A DNA stretch of 11,813 nucleotides. Source: Bacteroidia bacterium (GTDB lineage Bacteria > Bacteroidota > Bacteroidia > JABEUT01). Shown here piece by piece: positions 1 to 6,162 of the stretch. The notes below the pieces were generated by a model that worked only from the letters and a program-made list of their open reading frames with translations, did not search any database and was not told the origin of the DNA. Position 1 is the first letter of the stretch; each line of letters begins with the position of its first letter. The DNA lies in contig JABEUT010000103.1 of assembly GCA_013044305.1 (NCBI GenBank), positions 1 through 11,813 on the forward strand, read 5' to 3'. Made by a program: the position numbers and the translations under genes.

Positions 1-1608
1 TACAACATAGAAGTAAGTGATATTGTTCTTGAAAACCCCGGGGCAATCGACGGCATTTCGCCGGGAGATACCATCCGCTTGCCTGAAGCGGGCAATACAG
101 TAATGAAGAAAAACGGGCAGGGCAGCGGAGGCGGCGACAGTTCTTTGTACATCTTTTACAAGGTTGAACCTAAAGCAACCATGTATTCACTGTGCAGGCA
201 ATACGGGGTAAACACCGCAGAAATTGACAGTCTTAATCCTTCGCTGGCAGACAAGGGCATGCGTGCCGGCATGATTTTACGAATACCCCGGCATACGCCG
301 AAGGCAACAGGAAAGAGGCAGGGCGCTGTGAATGCAGGCACACAGGGAGGCAGGCGCGATACGGCAAGAGAAGCCCGGGCATACAAAAACCTGTTGGAGC
401 AAAAGCAGGATAATAGGACGATGGAGGGAGCCAACCGGAACCAGGGCAACACCGCAATGAACCATGACACCGCTACCCCAAAGACAACAGGCAAACTACT
501 CGACAAATATAATATTGCTCTTCTGCTTCCGTTTATGAATGAAGATGTTGACAGCCTTAGCCTGAATAAACTTGTAACGGGAGCACAGCAGTTTCCATTA
601 TTATCTCAAATATCCTGCGATTTTTATGAAGGCGCAAAAATGGCACTCGATTCGGCGGCAATACAGGGCTTGAAAATAAACCTGTACGTGTATAATATAC
701 CTTCTGACAGCGCAGGAGGCAAAATAGATTCGATACTGAAAAAACCCGTTTTCAGCACCATGAATCTGATAGTCGGTCCGCCATCTCCCTCACATTTCAG
801 GCAGGTGGCAGCCTTCGCTTTAAAAAATAAAATTCCGGTTGTTTCGCCCTTATCGCCCGAATCGGATGTAATCAGGAACAACAGTTTCGTAAGCAAAGCC
901 GTACCGTCGCCTTCTACGGAAATGGAACAGATGTGCGATTATATCGTTTCACATTATCAGTCATCTTCAATAATAATTGTACACAACCCTGACGCATCCA
1001 ACAACAATTACTTTGAAACAGTAAAAAAGCGCCTAACCACCGCCCTGTCTATCAGTGAACCCCGAACCGATTCGCTGTATGTTGTTAATTATACCGACGA
1101 CCTTAATGAACTGGGAAGGAAGATTGACGACAATAAGTTCAATTTGATTATTGCACCCTATCAGGACGCCTCGTTTGTTACCAAGTTTCTCAATCAGCTT
1201 GCCAATTCCAAGTATGCGCGGAACGATTCAATAGCCGTTTTCGGTATGAATAACTGGGCATCTATGGATGTACTCGATGTTAATAATCTGGATACCCTGC
1301 ACCTGCATTATCCGGCTTATGAATATACCGATTATGCCAACCGCGCAAACATCAGGCTATTGCAAAAGTTCAGAAATCAATTCTATTCAGAACCGGGTTC
1401 CTATACCCTGCAAGGGTTTGATGTTATGTATTACTATCTGACCATGCTAAAGAAATATGGCACCGCATTACAGGAAAACCTTCCTGCGAATCCATACCGG
1501 GGCGTTCATACCGCATTTGATTTTTACAAGCCGAATCCATCGGGAGGCTTCGAAAATAAGGCAATATACATGCTTGAATACCGGAATTATACCCTTGTAA
1601 AAGACTAA
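1..1608 (+). CDS. LysM / type I periplasmic-binding-fold protein (5' end outside window)
   Basis: The frame is open from base 1, so the real start lies upstream; a TTG at 79 is in frame but sits inside the first LysM module and is not the start. 535 residues are visible. Residues 1-26 are the second half of a LysM module (ends PGDTIRLP); residues about 48-96 are a complete LysM (FYKVEPKATMYSLCRQYGV ... LRIPRH). A polar linker rich in Q, N, T and K (about 97-165) follows, then from about residue 170 to the end a periplasmic-binding type I fold: NIALLLPF strand, DFYEGAKMAL helix, VGPPSPSHFRQVA, IPVVSPLSPES, and the late GFDVMYYYLTMLKKYG helix. LysM binds peptidoglycan N-acetylglucosamine; the binding fold resembles amino-acid ABC-transporter receptors and LpoA-like PBP activators. 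No transporter genes adjoin, so I infer a wall-anchored envelope sensor or activator, not a transport receptor. It is 20 bp upstream of the next gene and probably cotranscribed with it. The ligand is unknown. Confidence 0.85.
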   Translation, partial: YNIEVSDIVLENPGAIDGISPGDTIRLPEAGNTVMKKNGQGSGGGDSSLYIFYKVEPKATMYSLCRQYGVNTAEIDSLNPSLADKGMRAGMILRIPRHTPKATGKRQGAVNAGTQGGRRDTAREARAYKNLLEQKQDNRTMEGANRNQGNTAMNHDTATPKTTGKLLDKYNIALLLPFMNEDVDSLSLNKLVTGAQQFPLLSQISCDFYEGAKMALDSAAIQGLKINLYVYNIPSDSAGGKIDSILKKPVFSTMNLIVGPPSPSHFRQVAAFALKNKIPVVSPLSPESDVIRNNSFVSKAVPSPSTEMEQMCDYIVSHYQSSSIIIVHNPDASNNNYFETVKKRLTTALSISEPRTDSLYVVNYTDDLNELGRKIDDNKFNLIIAPYQDASFVTKFLNQLANSKYARNDSIAVFGMNNWASMDVLDVNNLDTLHLHYPAYEYTDYANRANIRLLQKFRNQFYSEPGSYTLQGFDVMYYYLTMLKKYGTALQENLPANPYRGVHTAFDFYKPNPSGGFENKAIYMLEYRNYTLVKD

Positions 1609-1628
1609 TAACAGGTTTAGCCAAAGAA

Positions 1629-3185
1629 ATGAGCAGGATATTACAGGAAGCCGGTAATGCGGTTGCAAAAAGAAACAAAAAGTTATTCCTTTGGTCTTTT
1701 CTTGCGGCCAACCTTGTTCTTGCATCATTTTATATCGACATCTGGTGCACCCCCAATCCCGTATCGCATGCCCTGCCAGTTCTAACGCTTGCCGACAGCG
1801 GCACATTCCGGATTGACCAATACCAGAACCACACAGGCGATAAAAGCAAGGTGGGCGACCACTACTATTCCGACAAGGCCCCTCTCCCGTCGGTGTTGGC
1901 GGTACCATTTTACCGGCTTATGCAAATAACGGGGCTTGCCAAAACCGATGCGAATACCGGCAAAAAATATCCGATTTATATCTGGAGCGCAGTTACGCAG
2001 GCCGACGGGCGCGATTACCAGTTTCCCACCGTTATACCCGTACTTGTTATGGGAGGTCTTTTATTCGCCAGCCTGCCATTTGCCCTTATGATATTCCTTA
2101 CGTTTGCAAAAATCAGGGGAGCTGGCGGCTCCGTTTCTCCTGTACTGCTTGTTATGATGTCCTTTTACGGCTCGTTCATCTTTATATTTTCCGGCACTTT
2201 TTTCAATCATATCCTTACCGCCTTCTTTTTACTGTTGAGCTATATTTTTGTAAAAGACAGGCGGTACCTGCTAAGCGGGCTGTTTGCCGGGTTCAGTTTC
2301 GCCTGCGAATCGCCTGTGGCCATTGCCATTCCTGTTTGGGCGCTGCTTATCTGGCTTAACGAAAAAAAAATAAAAGATTCGGTTATTTTTTGCCTTGGCG
2401 CCGCGCCCGGTGTGCTTTTTATTATGCTGTTCAACTACTCTGTTTCAGGGCATCCCTTTACCATGATAAATGCATATAGCGCCGACCGTGTTTTTCAAAG
2501 CATACATTCCGCCTACGGCTTTTCACTGCCCACTCTTGCTTCCCTATGGGGTTTATCCTTCAGCTTTTATATGGGGCTGCTACCCCATATTCCCGCATTG
2601 CTCCTGTGCGCGTATTTCCTTGTAAGGGAAATGCTGAACCGCTACCCTATGCAGTCGCTTTTCAAAAGCTACCTTGCCATGTTCGCCATACCCTTTTTCC
2701 TAGTCATCGCCTCGTCGTTCGCCTGGTGGGGCGGTTGGAGTTATGGCCCCCGTTACCTGATGAGCCTTGCCGTAATTCTTCTTTACGAAGGCATCATTTA
2801 CCTCTCGGACAAAAAAATAAATACATTGCTTTTTCTTCTTATAACAGGCTTCGGACTGGTGAGCACCTGGCTAGCCAAGGCAACACTTATGTATATGATA
2901 CCTGACGGAACCAGCCAGAATGGCCCGGCGCCCGGCAGCGGTGCCTTCAGCAATTACATCCTTCCGCAGTTCAGGCAGGGGCATTTCAACTCTGACAATT
3001 TACTAACCCTCGGCTTCGATATAAAGGCATCCTCGGCTGCTTATCTTTGGCTGGTACTTTTTTCAGGCGCAACCGTTTTTTTTGCAATATGGTACCATAA
3101 ATTGTATCCGGCAGCTGTACCGGCGGGCAAACCGGCCGCAACTGCCCGCTCCAAAGGAAAAAATCACGTCAAAAAGCGCCCGTAG
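1629..3185 (+). CDS. Polytopic membrane protein, probable GT-C fold glycosyltransferase
   Basis: 518 residues with about ten hydrophobic segments: one at about 20-38, then a large extracytoplasmic loop (about 40-130), then closely packed helices to about residue 492, and a basic tail (KGKNHVKKRP). The first loop carries LADSGTFRID (Asp56, Asp63), HTGDK and YYSDKAPLPS (about 80-88). In GT-C transferases such as the PMT/ArnT (GT39-like) family, acidic residues in this loop after the first helix are catalytic, and a 'GHYYSDKPP' pattern is common in related membrane proteins. The likely role is moving a sugar from a polyprenyl-phosphate donor to an envelope or secreted acceptor; donor and acceptor cannot be read from the sequence. 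The ATG at 1629 is chosen because it precedes a short basic stretch (KRNKK) and the first helix; there is no Shine-Dalgarno. The gene ends 27 bp before the opposing OmpA-type gene. The family call is by motif and topology only. Confidence 0.7.
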   Translation: MSRILQEAGNAVAKRNKKLFLWSFLAANLVLASFYIDIWCTPNPVSHALPVLTLADSGTFRIDQYQNHTGDKSKVGDHYYSDKAPLPSVLAVPFYRLMQITGLAKTDANTGKKYPIYIWSAVTQADGRDYQFPTVIPVLVMGGLLFASLPFALMIFLTFAKIRGAGGSVSPVLLVMMSFYGSFIFIFSGTFFNHILTAFFLLLSYIFVKDRRYLLSGLFAGFSFACESPVAIAIPVWALLIWLNEKKIKDSVIFCLGAAPGVLFIMLFNYSVSGHPFTMINAYSADRVFQSIHSAYGFSLPTLASLWGLSFSFYMGLLPHIPALLLCAYFLVREMLNRYPMQSLFKSYLAMFAIPFFLVIASSFAWWGGWSYGPRYLMSLAVILLYEGIIYLSDKKINTLLFLLITGFGLVSTWLAKATLMYMIPDGTSQNGPAPGSGAFSNYILPQFRQGHFNSDNLLTLGFDIKASSAAYLWLVLFSGATVFFAIWYHKLYPAAVPAGKPAATARSKGKNHVKKRP

Positions 3186-3212
3186 CAGATTTTAGCTATT
3201 TGCGAAAAGGGA

Positions 3213-4217
3213 CTACTGGTTATTCAGTATCTTAAGAATCTCGTTGATCTTTGGAGTAAGGATAATATCGGTCCTCCGGTTTTTCTGGCGGGCTTCCGGG
3301 GTTGTTCCCGGGTCAATCGGGTCGTACTGGCTTACCCCCGAAGCCATCAGTCGGTGAGGATCTATCTTGGCATCCTCCAGAATAATTTTAACGATTGAGG
3401 TTGCGCGCATTACGCTCAAATCCCAATTGTCTTTTATTTCACCTTTGCCGTTCATATGCACGTCGTCAGTATGTCCTTCTACCATTATGCCGATATCGGG
3501 GTTGCTTTCGAGGGCTTTGCTAAGCTGGTGTAGTGCGCTTATTCCGCCCGGCTCCACGGTGATGCTTCCGCTGGGGAAGAGTAGTTTTTCCGACATGGAT
3601 ACATATACCTTGCCATTCTTGGTATAAACCGAAATGCCGCTGGGGATACCTGTAAGGGCGGCCTGAATGGCATTGCGGAGCGAATCGGCTGCGGCGTCCT
3701 TTTGTTTTAAAATTCCTTCAAGCTGCGACACCCGCGCTTCGCGGTCTTTCAACATGGCGCTCACCGAGTCGAGATGCATCTTTTCCCTGTCCAATTGCGC
3801 CTGCAGGGTGGTTAGCTGGTCTTGTTTTTGCAATAGCTGATCCTGTGTCATCTGGAGTTGCCCCGATATTTTTTGCGTGTTTTCTTCATTGCCCTTCAGC
3901 AGTGCGTTATACCTGTCGAGCAGCTCTTCGTTCAGCTGGTTCAGCTTATCATATTTTGTCGTAAGGTCGCGGTAGCTTACTCCCGATATGGTGGAGTCCT
4001 GCTTTAATCCTGCAACATCCTTTTCGTCCTTATCATACTTTGATTGAAGCTCTGCAAGTTTGGTCTGGCAGTCCTGGTTTCCCATTTTAGCTGCATCAAG
4101 CTGCGCCTGCAAATCCTTATTCTTGTTTTGCTCTGCTGTAAGTTTATTGGCAGGCACGCAGGATGAAAGGTAAATTACCATTCCCATTGCCGGGGCAATC
4201 AGTAGGCGTTTCTTCAT
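3213..4217 (-). CDS. OmpA-family lipoprotein with long coiled coil
   Basis: 334 residues. The N-terminus is a lipoprotein signal peptide with lipobox LSSC, giving lipidated Cys20. Residues about 25-185 are a Q/K/D/L-rich heptad-like coiled coil (for example LLQKQDQLTTLQAQLDREK). Residues about 195-325 form an OmpA C-terminal domain: LLFPSGSITVEPGG, VEGHTDD (246-252), NWDLSVMRA and QKNRRTDIIL. Asp266 and the Arg pair at 314-315 correspond to the residues that grip diaminopimelate in peptidoglycan-binding OmpA domains. I infer a membrane-anchored spacer that tethers the membrane to the peptidoglycan through the stalk. There is no acidic lipoprotein export signal after the Cys, so a periplasm-facing location is likely. 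It lies 121 bp downstream of the small lipoprotein on the same strand with no recognisable promoter box of its own, so read-through from there is plausible. MotB-like proteins share the C-domain, but no transmembrane helix or MotA partner is seen here. Confidence 0.92.
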   Translation of the reverse strand: MKKRLLIAPAMGMVIYLSSCVPANKLTAEQNKNKDLQAQLDAAKMGNQDCQTKLAELQSKYDKDEKDVAGLKQDSTISGVSYRDLTTKYDKLNQLNEELLDRYNALLKGNEENTQKISGQLQMTQDQLLQKQDQLTTLQAQLDREKMHLDSVSAMLKDREARVSQLEGILKQKDAAADSLRNAIQAALTGIPSGISVYTKNGKVYVSMSEKLLFPSGSITVEPGGISALHQLSKALESNPDIGIMVEGHTDDVHMNGKGEIKDNWDLSVMRATSIVKIILEDAKIDPHRLMASGVSQYDPIDPGTTPEARQKNRRTDIILTPKINEILKILNNQ

Positions 4218-4267
4218 GGAGTCGTTCTTAGGGTATTCGTTTTTTTACAGGGTTTGTCGGTTCGTCT

Positions 4268-4295
4268 GCCGCTTTGCAAACGCCCCTGGAGCGGC
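4268..4295 (-). other. Inverted repeat upstream of the OmpA-type gene
   Basis: Perfect 6-bp arms GCCGCT (4268-4273) and AGCGGC (4290-4295) separated by 16 bases, between the small lipoprotein stop and the OmpA-type start. No T-run follows on either strand, so it is not a convincing terminator. It could be an operator, a weak mRNA hairpin or chance. Confidence 0.25.
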
Positions 4296-4338
4296 TTACG
4301 AAGCATGCACCACGGCAGTTAATTACAGGCTTGTTATT

Positions 4339-4563
4339 CTATTGGGCTTTTTTGGCGGTATCGGCAGCTTTGGCTTGGGCGGCTTTTATGGAGTCCTGGG
4401 TGTGCTGCTGCTTCTGCGCCATCATCAGCGAGTCGGTATGGTGGGCGGCGGCAATGGAATCATTAGTTGCTTTTTGCTGCTCTGCCTTATTGTCAGCGCC
4501 CGTTCCGCAGGCTGCGAGGCACACAGTACCGGTAAGTGCAATAACGAACAATAATTTTTTCAT
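4339..4563 (-). CDS. Small Asp/Ser/Ala/Gln-rich lipoprotein, unknown function
   Basis: 74 residues starting at MKKLLFVIALTG. A longer in-frame ATG exists at 4590, but it overlaps the promoter box and would put nine polar residues ahead of the signal peptide, so the 4563 start is preferred. The signal peptide ends in lipobox LAAC (Cys19). The mature 56 residues are hydrophilic, predicted helical and loosely repetitive, with NDSIAAAHH, TDSLMMAQ, QDSIKAAQ and ADTAKKAQ occurring about every 10-13 residues. Short lipoproteins with DSI/DSL repeats are frequent and uncharacterised in Bacteroidota. It is comparable in size to Lpp, but it lacks a C-terminal Lys (it ends KKAQ), so covalent wall attachment is not implied. 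It lies between ybeY and the OmpA-type gene on the same strand; envelope structure or lipoprotein filler is a guess. Confidence 0.75.
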   Translation of the reverse strand: MKKLLFVIALTGTVCLAACGTGADNKAEQQKATNDSIAAAHHTDSLMMAQKQQHTQDSIKAAQAKAADTAKKAQ

Positions 4564-4587
4564 GTTGTTTCTGTAATGTTTATTTGG

Positions 4588-4595
4588 CAAAGGTA
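4588..4595 (-). promoter_or_regulatory. Bacteroidota-type -7 box upstream of the small lipoprotein
   Basis: On the minus strand the bases read TACCTTTG, an exact match to the TAnnTTTG -7 box of Bacteroidota housekeeping promoters, 24 bases before the ATG at 4563. A -33 element is less clear: TGTG at 4617-4620 lies 21 bases upstream, and TTG at 4612-4614 lies only 16 bases upstream. The predicted 5' leader is about 20 nt. Confidence 0.5.
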
Positions 4596-4651
4596 TAGGG
4601 TTTTATTATGGCAATTCACAGAGAAATTTCAGTTTTATGAACATCAAGGCG

Positions 4652-5098
4652 TTAATTCCAGGAATGCTTCAGAAACAGGTTAAGCGCTGTGTCTTCCTTC
4701 TTCCTCATCCTGTTCTTTTCAGCGGCTGTTTTGTCGTTGTTACCGCACAGGTGCAGAACCCCGTGAACAATGGTGCGTAATAGCTCCTGCCGGAACGATT
4801 GACTATATGCTATAGCATTTTCCTTTACGCGCTCAATGCTTATGAAGATTTCTCCGTTTATGGTTTTACCTGCCGAATAATCGAATGTAAGTATGTCGGT
4901 ATAGTAGTCGTGATGAAGAAATTTTTTATTCAGCTCAAGCAGGTACTTATCGGTACAAAAGAAAAAGGAAATCTTGCCGCACTGTTTTTTCTCACTGCGG
5001 ATGACAGAGACAAGCCATTTGATAAGCTCGACCTTTGGCGGTAAGCGGAATGCAAGCCTCTCTTGCCGTTCAAAGGTAATTTCATGATGGTTGTCCAT
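4652..5098 (-). CDS. ybeY: Endoribonuclease YbeY (16S rRNA maturation)
   Basis: 148 residues, the usual length for the UPF0054/YbeY family, a zinc-dependent cytoplasmic endoribonuclease that takes part in 16S rRNA 3'-end maturation and ribosome quality control. Diagnostic segments are LNKKFLHHDYYTDILTFDYS (about 56-75), NGEIFIS (81-87) and the zinc motif HGVLHLCGNNDKT (His112, His116). In E. coli the third ligand is His ten residues after the first; here that position is Asp122. The related GYKDK form is common in Bacteroidota homologues as I recall them, so the enzyme is probably functional. The ATG at 5098 is preceded by GAGGGA about 5 bases upstream, one of the few Shine-Dalgarno-like sites in the window. 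It is divergent from coaD, with the IS relic between them. Confidence 0.95.
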   Translation of the reverse strand: MDNHHEITFERQERLAFRLPPKVELIKWLVSVIRSEKKQCGKISFFFCTDKYLLELNKKFLHHDYYTDILTFDYSAGKTINGEIFISIERVKENAIAYSQSFRQELLRTIVHGVLHLCGNNDKTAAEKNRMRKKEDTALNLFLKHSWN

Positions 5099-5177
5099 AA
5101 TATCCCTCGGTTATTTCCGGTGCTGCTATTGCCTGCAATTGAGGTTTACATTTTTCCTTACAGCAAGACAGCAGCTA

Positions 5178-5185
5178 CAAAAGTA
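5178..5185 (-). promoter_or_regulatory. Possible -7 box for ybeY
   Basis: The minus strand reads TACTTTTG, matching TAnnTTTG, 79 bases upstream of the ybeY ATG. No TTTG or TTG is found 19-21 bases further upstream, so this is a half-site only. It is the only exact -7 box in the 150 bp ahead of ybeY. Confidence 0.35.
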
Positions 5186-5249
5186 ATACGCTATTCCGAA
5201 TATTATGCGAGTTAATGCAGATTACCTTTCCTCCGAGCAGTACAAAGGT

Positions 5250-5292
5250 CAGCCCGCCTGTCCCGTAGCTATCGGGATTGTTTTGCGGGCTG
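5250..5292. repeat. Nested palindrome with TCCCG...CGGGA core
   Basis: The outer arms CAGCCCGC (5250-5257) and GCGGGCTG (5285-5292) are perfectly complementary over 8 bp. Inside them, TCCCG (5261-5265) and CGGGA (5273-5277) form a second stem around TAGCTAT. It lies at the truncated 3' side of the tnpA relic, so it may be the element's right-end hairpin or a separate interspersed palindrome. I have the impression that the core TCCCGTAGCTATCGGGA resembles palindromes found between genes in other Bacteroidota; I cannot confirm this here. Confidence 0.65.
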
Positions 5293-5601
5293 TCTTAGTG
5301 CTGTGATAATCCTTTTCAGAATATTTCTTAGCTTTACTCTCGTTGGCTATTTTTTTAATAGCTACTTCCCCTTTCATTCTACCCATTAATTCAGAAACTG
5401 ATACCTTTGGGGGGATTGATACTGCCAAATGTACATGGTCTATCTGCACATTCATCTGCCCTATTTCGCCTTTCCCACTCGTATAACATCCGAATTTCTG
5501 ATTCCACTAAACCCTTTATAACACCTGTTAATATCCTAACCGTTATTTTGGCACCCATACAAAGTGATAGTCGCGCTTGTATATTACATGCGATAATTTC
5601 T

Positions 5602-5609
5602 TATATTTG
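5602..5609 (+). promoter_or_regulatory. Candidate -7 box for coaD, inside the IS relic
   Basis: TATATTTG matches TAnnTTTG exactly. A CTTG at 5576-5579 lies 22 bases upstream, slightly beyond the usual 19-21 spacing to the -33 TTTG. Transcription would begin near 5615 and give a leader of about 75 nt that includes the hairpin at 5650-5668. The box overlaps the first codons of the antisense tnpA relic. Confidence 0.45.
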
Positions 5610-5649
5610 CTCATGCCCACAAAGATAAGGCAAAGCCATCAGAACATTA

Positions 5650-5674
5650 CCACCTGCATAGCAGGTGGTTTTTT
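5650..5674 (+). terminator. Perfect hairpin plus T-run ahead of coaD (IS end or terminator)
   Basis: CCACCTGC (5650-5657), loop ATA, GCAGGTGG (5661-5668), then six T (5669-5674). On the plus strand this has the form of an intrinsic terminator, and it lies only 15 bases before the coaD ATG. It is equally the expected left-end hairpin of the IS200/IS605 relic. If the promoter at 5602 is real, the hairpin is in the coaD leader and would attenuate it; if coaD starts downstream of it, it would insulate coaD. There is no T-run on the minus strand. Confidence 0.6.
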
Positions 5675-5689
5675 AAGTTGAAATAAAAT

Positions 5690-6160
5690 ATGTCACACAT
5701 TGCAGTTTTTCCGGGCTCCTTCGACCCTGTTACAAAAGGGCACGAATCTGTTGTTCGCCGCGTCCTGCCGCTTTTCGACAAAATAATTGTGGCCTTGGGC
5801 TCCAATTCTGCAAAAGGCAATATGTTTCCGCTTGAAAAAAGAAAGCAATGGCTGGAACAGACCTTTGCGGGGATAAGTCAGGTGCAGGTGGAAGCCTATA
5901 GCGGGCTAACCGTAGATTTTTGCAGGCAGAAAGGAGCCAAATACATTGTGCGCGGAATACGCACGCCCGGCGACTATGAGTACGAGAGCAACGTGGCGCT
6001 CATGAACAGGGCAATGGGGCCGGAAATTGAAACTATATTTATGCTTACCCTTCCGGAACATACCGCAATAAGCTCAAGCATCGTGCGCGATATTGTGCAG
6101 CACGGGGGCGACGCCAGCCCTTTTATCCCTAAGGGAATACATGTATCAAGCGGGAAATAA
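5690..6160 (+). CDS. coaD: Phosphopantetheine adenylyltransferase (CoaD)
   Basis: 156 residues, typical of bacterial PPAT, the cytoplasmic enzyme that joins 4'-phosphopantetheine and ATP to give dephospho-CoA and pyrophosphate, the penultimate step of CoA synthesis. Signatures: PGSFDPVTKGH (8-18) with the nucleotidyltransferase T-x-G-H motif (Thr15, His18), LEKRKQWL, the RGIR block (Arg88, Arg91) followed by DYEYE, and ISSSIVRDIV (127-136), which binds ATP. All the usual key residues are visible. The ATG at 5690 has no Shine-Dalgarno and sits in an A-rich tract, as is usual in Bacteroidota. Its stop is two bases before the next ATG, so it is almost certainly the first gene of a unit with the TlpA-like and peptidase genes. 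Expression may depend on promoter and hairpin elements left by the IS relic. Confidence 0.97.
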   Translation: MSHIAVFPGSFDPVTKGHESVVRRVLPLFDKIIVALGSNSAKGNMFPLEKRKQWLEQTFAGISQVQVEAYSGLTVDFCRQKGAKYIVRGIRTPGDYEYESNVALMNRAMGPEIETIFMLTLPEHTAISSSIVRDIVQHGGDASPFIPKGIHVSSGK

Positions 6161-6162
6161 CC

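Larger units (their letters stand above)
5249..5614 (-). pseudogene. tnpA: Decayed IS200/IS605 transposase TnpA (tyrosine HUH family)
   Basis: Read on the minus strand, three frames together give an IS200/IS605 TnpA. It starts at ATG 5614 with MSKYKKLSHVIYKRDYHFVW, runs to VPK and hits TAA at 5543-5545 where family members have Tyr. After CGG TTA one base appears missing, and the next frame reads RILTGVIKGLVESEIRMLYEW. A second shift leads to GKGEIGQMNVQIDHVHLAVS and IPPKVSVSELMGRMKG. The HUH motif (DHVHL) survives. After about 100 residues similarity is lost: the YWGNHFW-type block and the C-terminal helix with the catalytic Tyr are absent, and the frame runs into the palindrome at 5250-5292. 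One nonsense codon, two frameshifts and a lost 3' third mean it cannot make active transposase. Intact relatives are about 140-155 residues. No TnpB is present. Confidence 0.85.
5249..5674 (-). mobile_element. IS200/IS605-type relic with flanking palindromes
   Basis: The tnpA remnant is bracketed by a perfect hairpin on its upstream side (5650-5668) and a nested palindrome on its downstream side (5250-5292). IS200/IS605 elements have subterminal hairpins instead of terminal inverted repeats and make no target duplication, so this arrangement fits left and right ends of one element. The exact ends cannot be set without an intact copy. It occupies most of the ybeY-coaD intergenic region. Confidence 0.6.

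Noticed and set aside
156..506. Three overlapping minus-strand open frames in the first gene
   Set aside because: They lie antisense to the linker and LysM coding region, have Cys/Pro/Leu-rich composition and match no family; they are shadows of the plus-strand gene.
1468..1908. 146-codon minus-strand open frame spanning the gap between the first two plus-strand genes
   Set aside because: It overlaps the end of the LysM gene and the start of the membrane-protein gene in antisense, and its translation has no recognisable domain or signal.
2546..2905. 119-codon plus-strand open frame inside the GT-C-like gene
   Set aside because: Out-of-frame overlap with a clear membrane-protein frame; composition is implausible for a real protein.
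5407..5628. 73-codon plus-strand open frame in the ybeY-coaD gap
   Set aside because: It is the complement of the tnpA relic and has no recognisable features.
5250..5668. Paired palindromes as a CRISPR array or integron attachment sites
   Set aside because: The two palindromes differ in sequence, are not a regular repeat-spacer series, and flank a tnpA remnant; IS ends explain them better.
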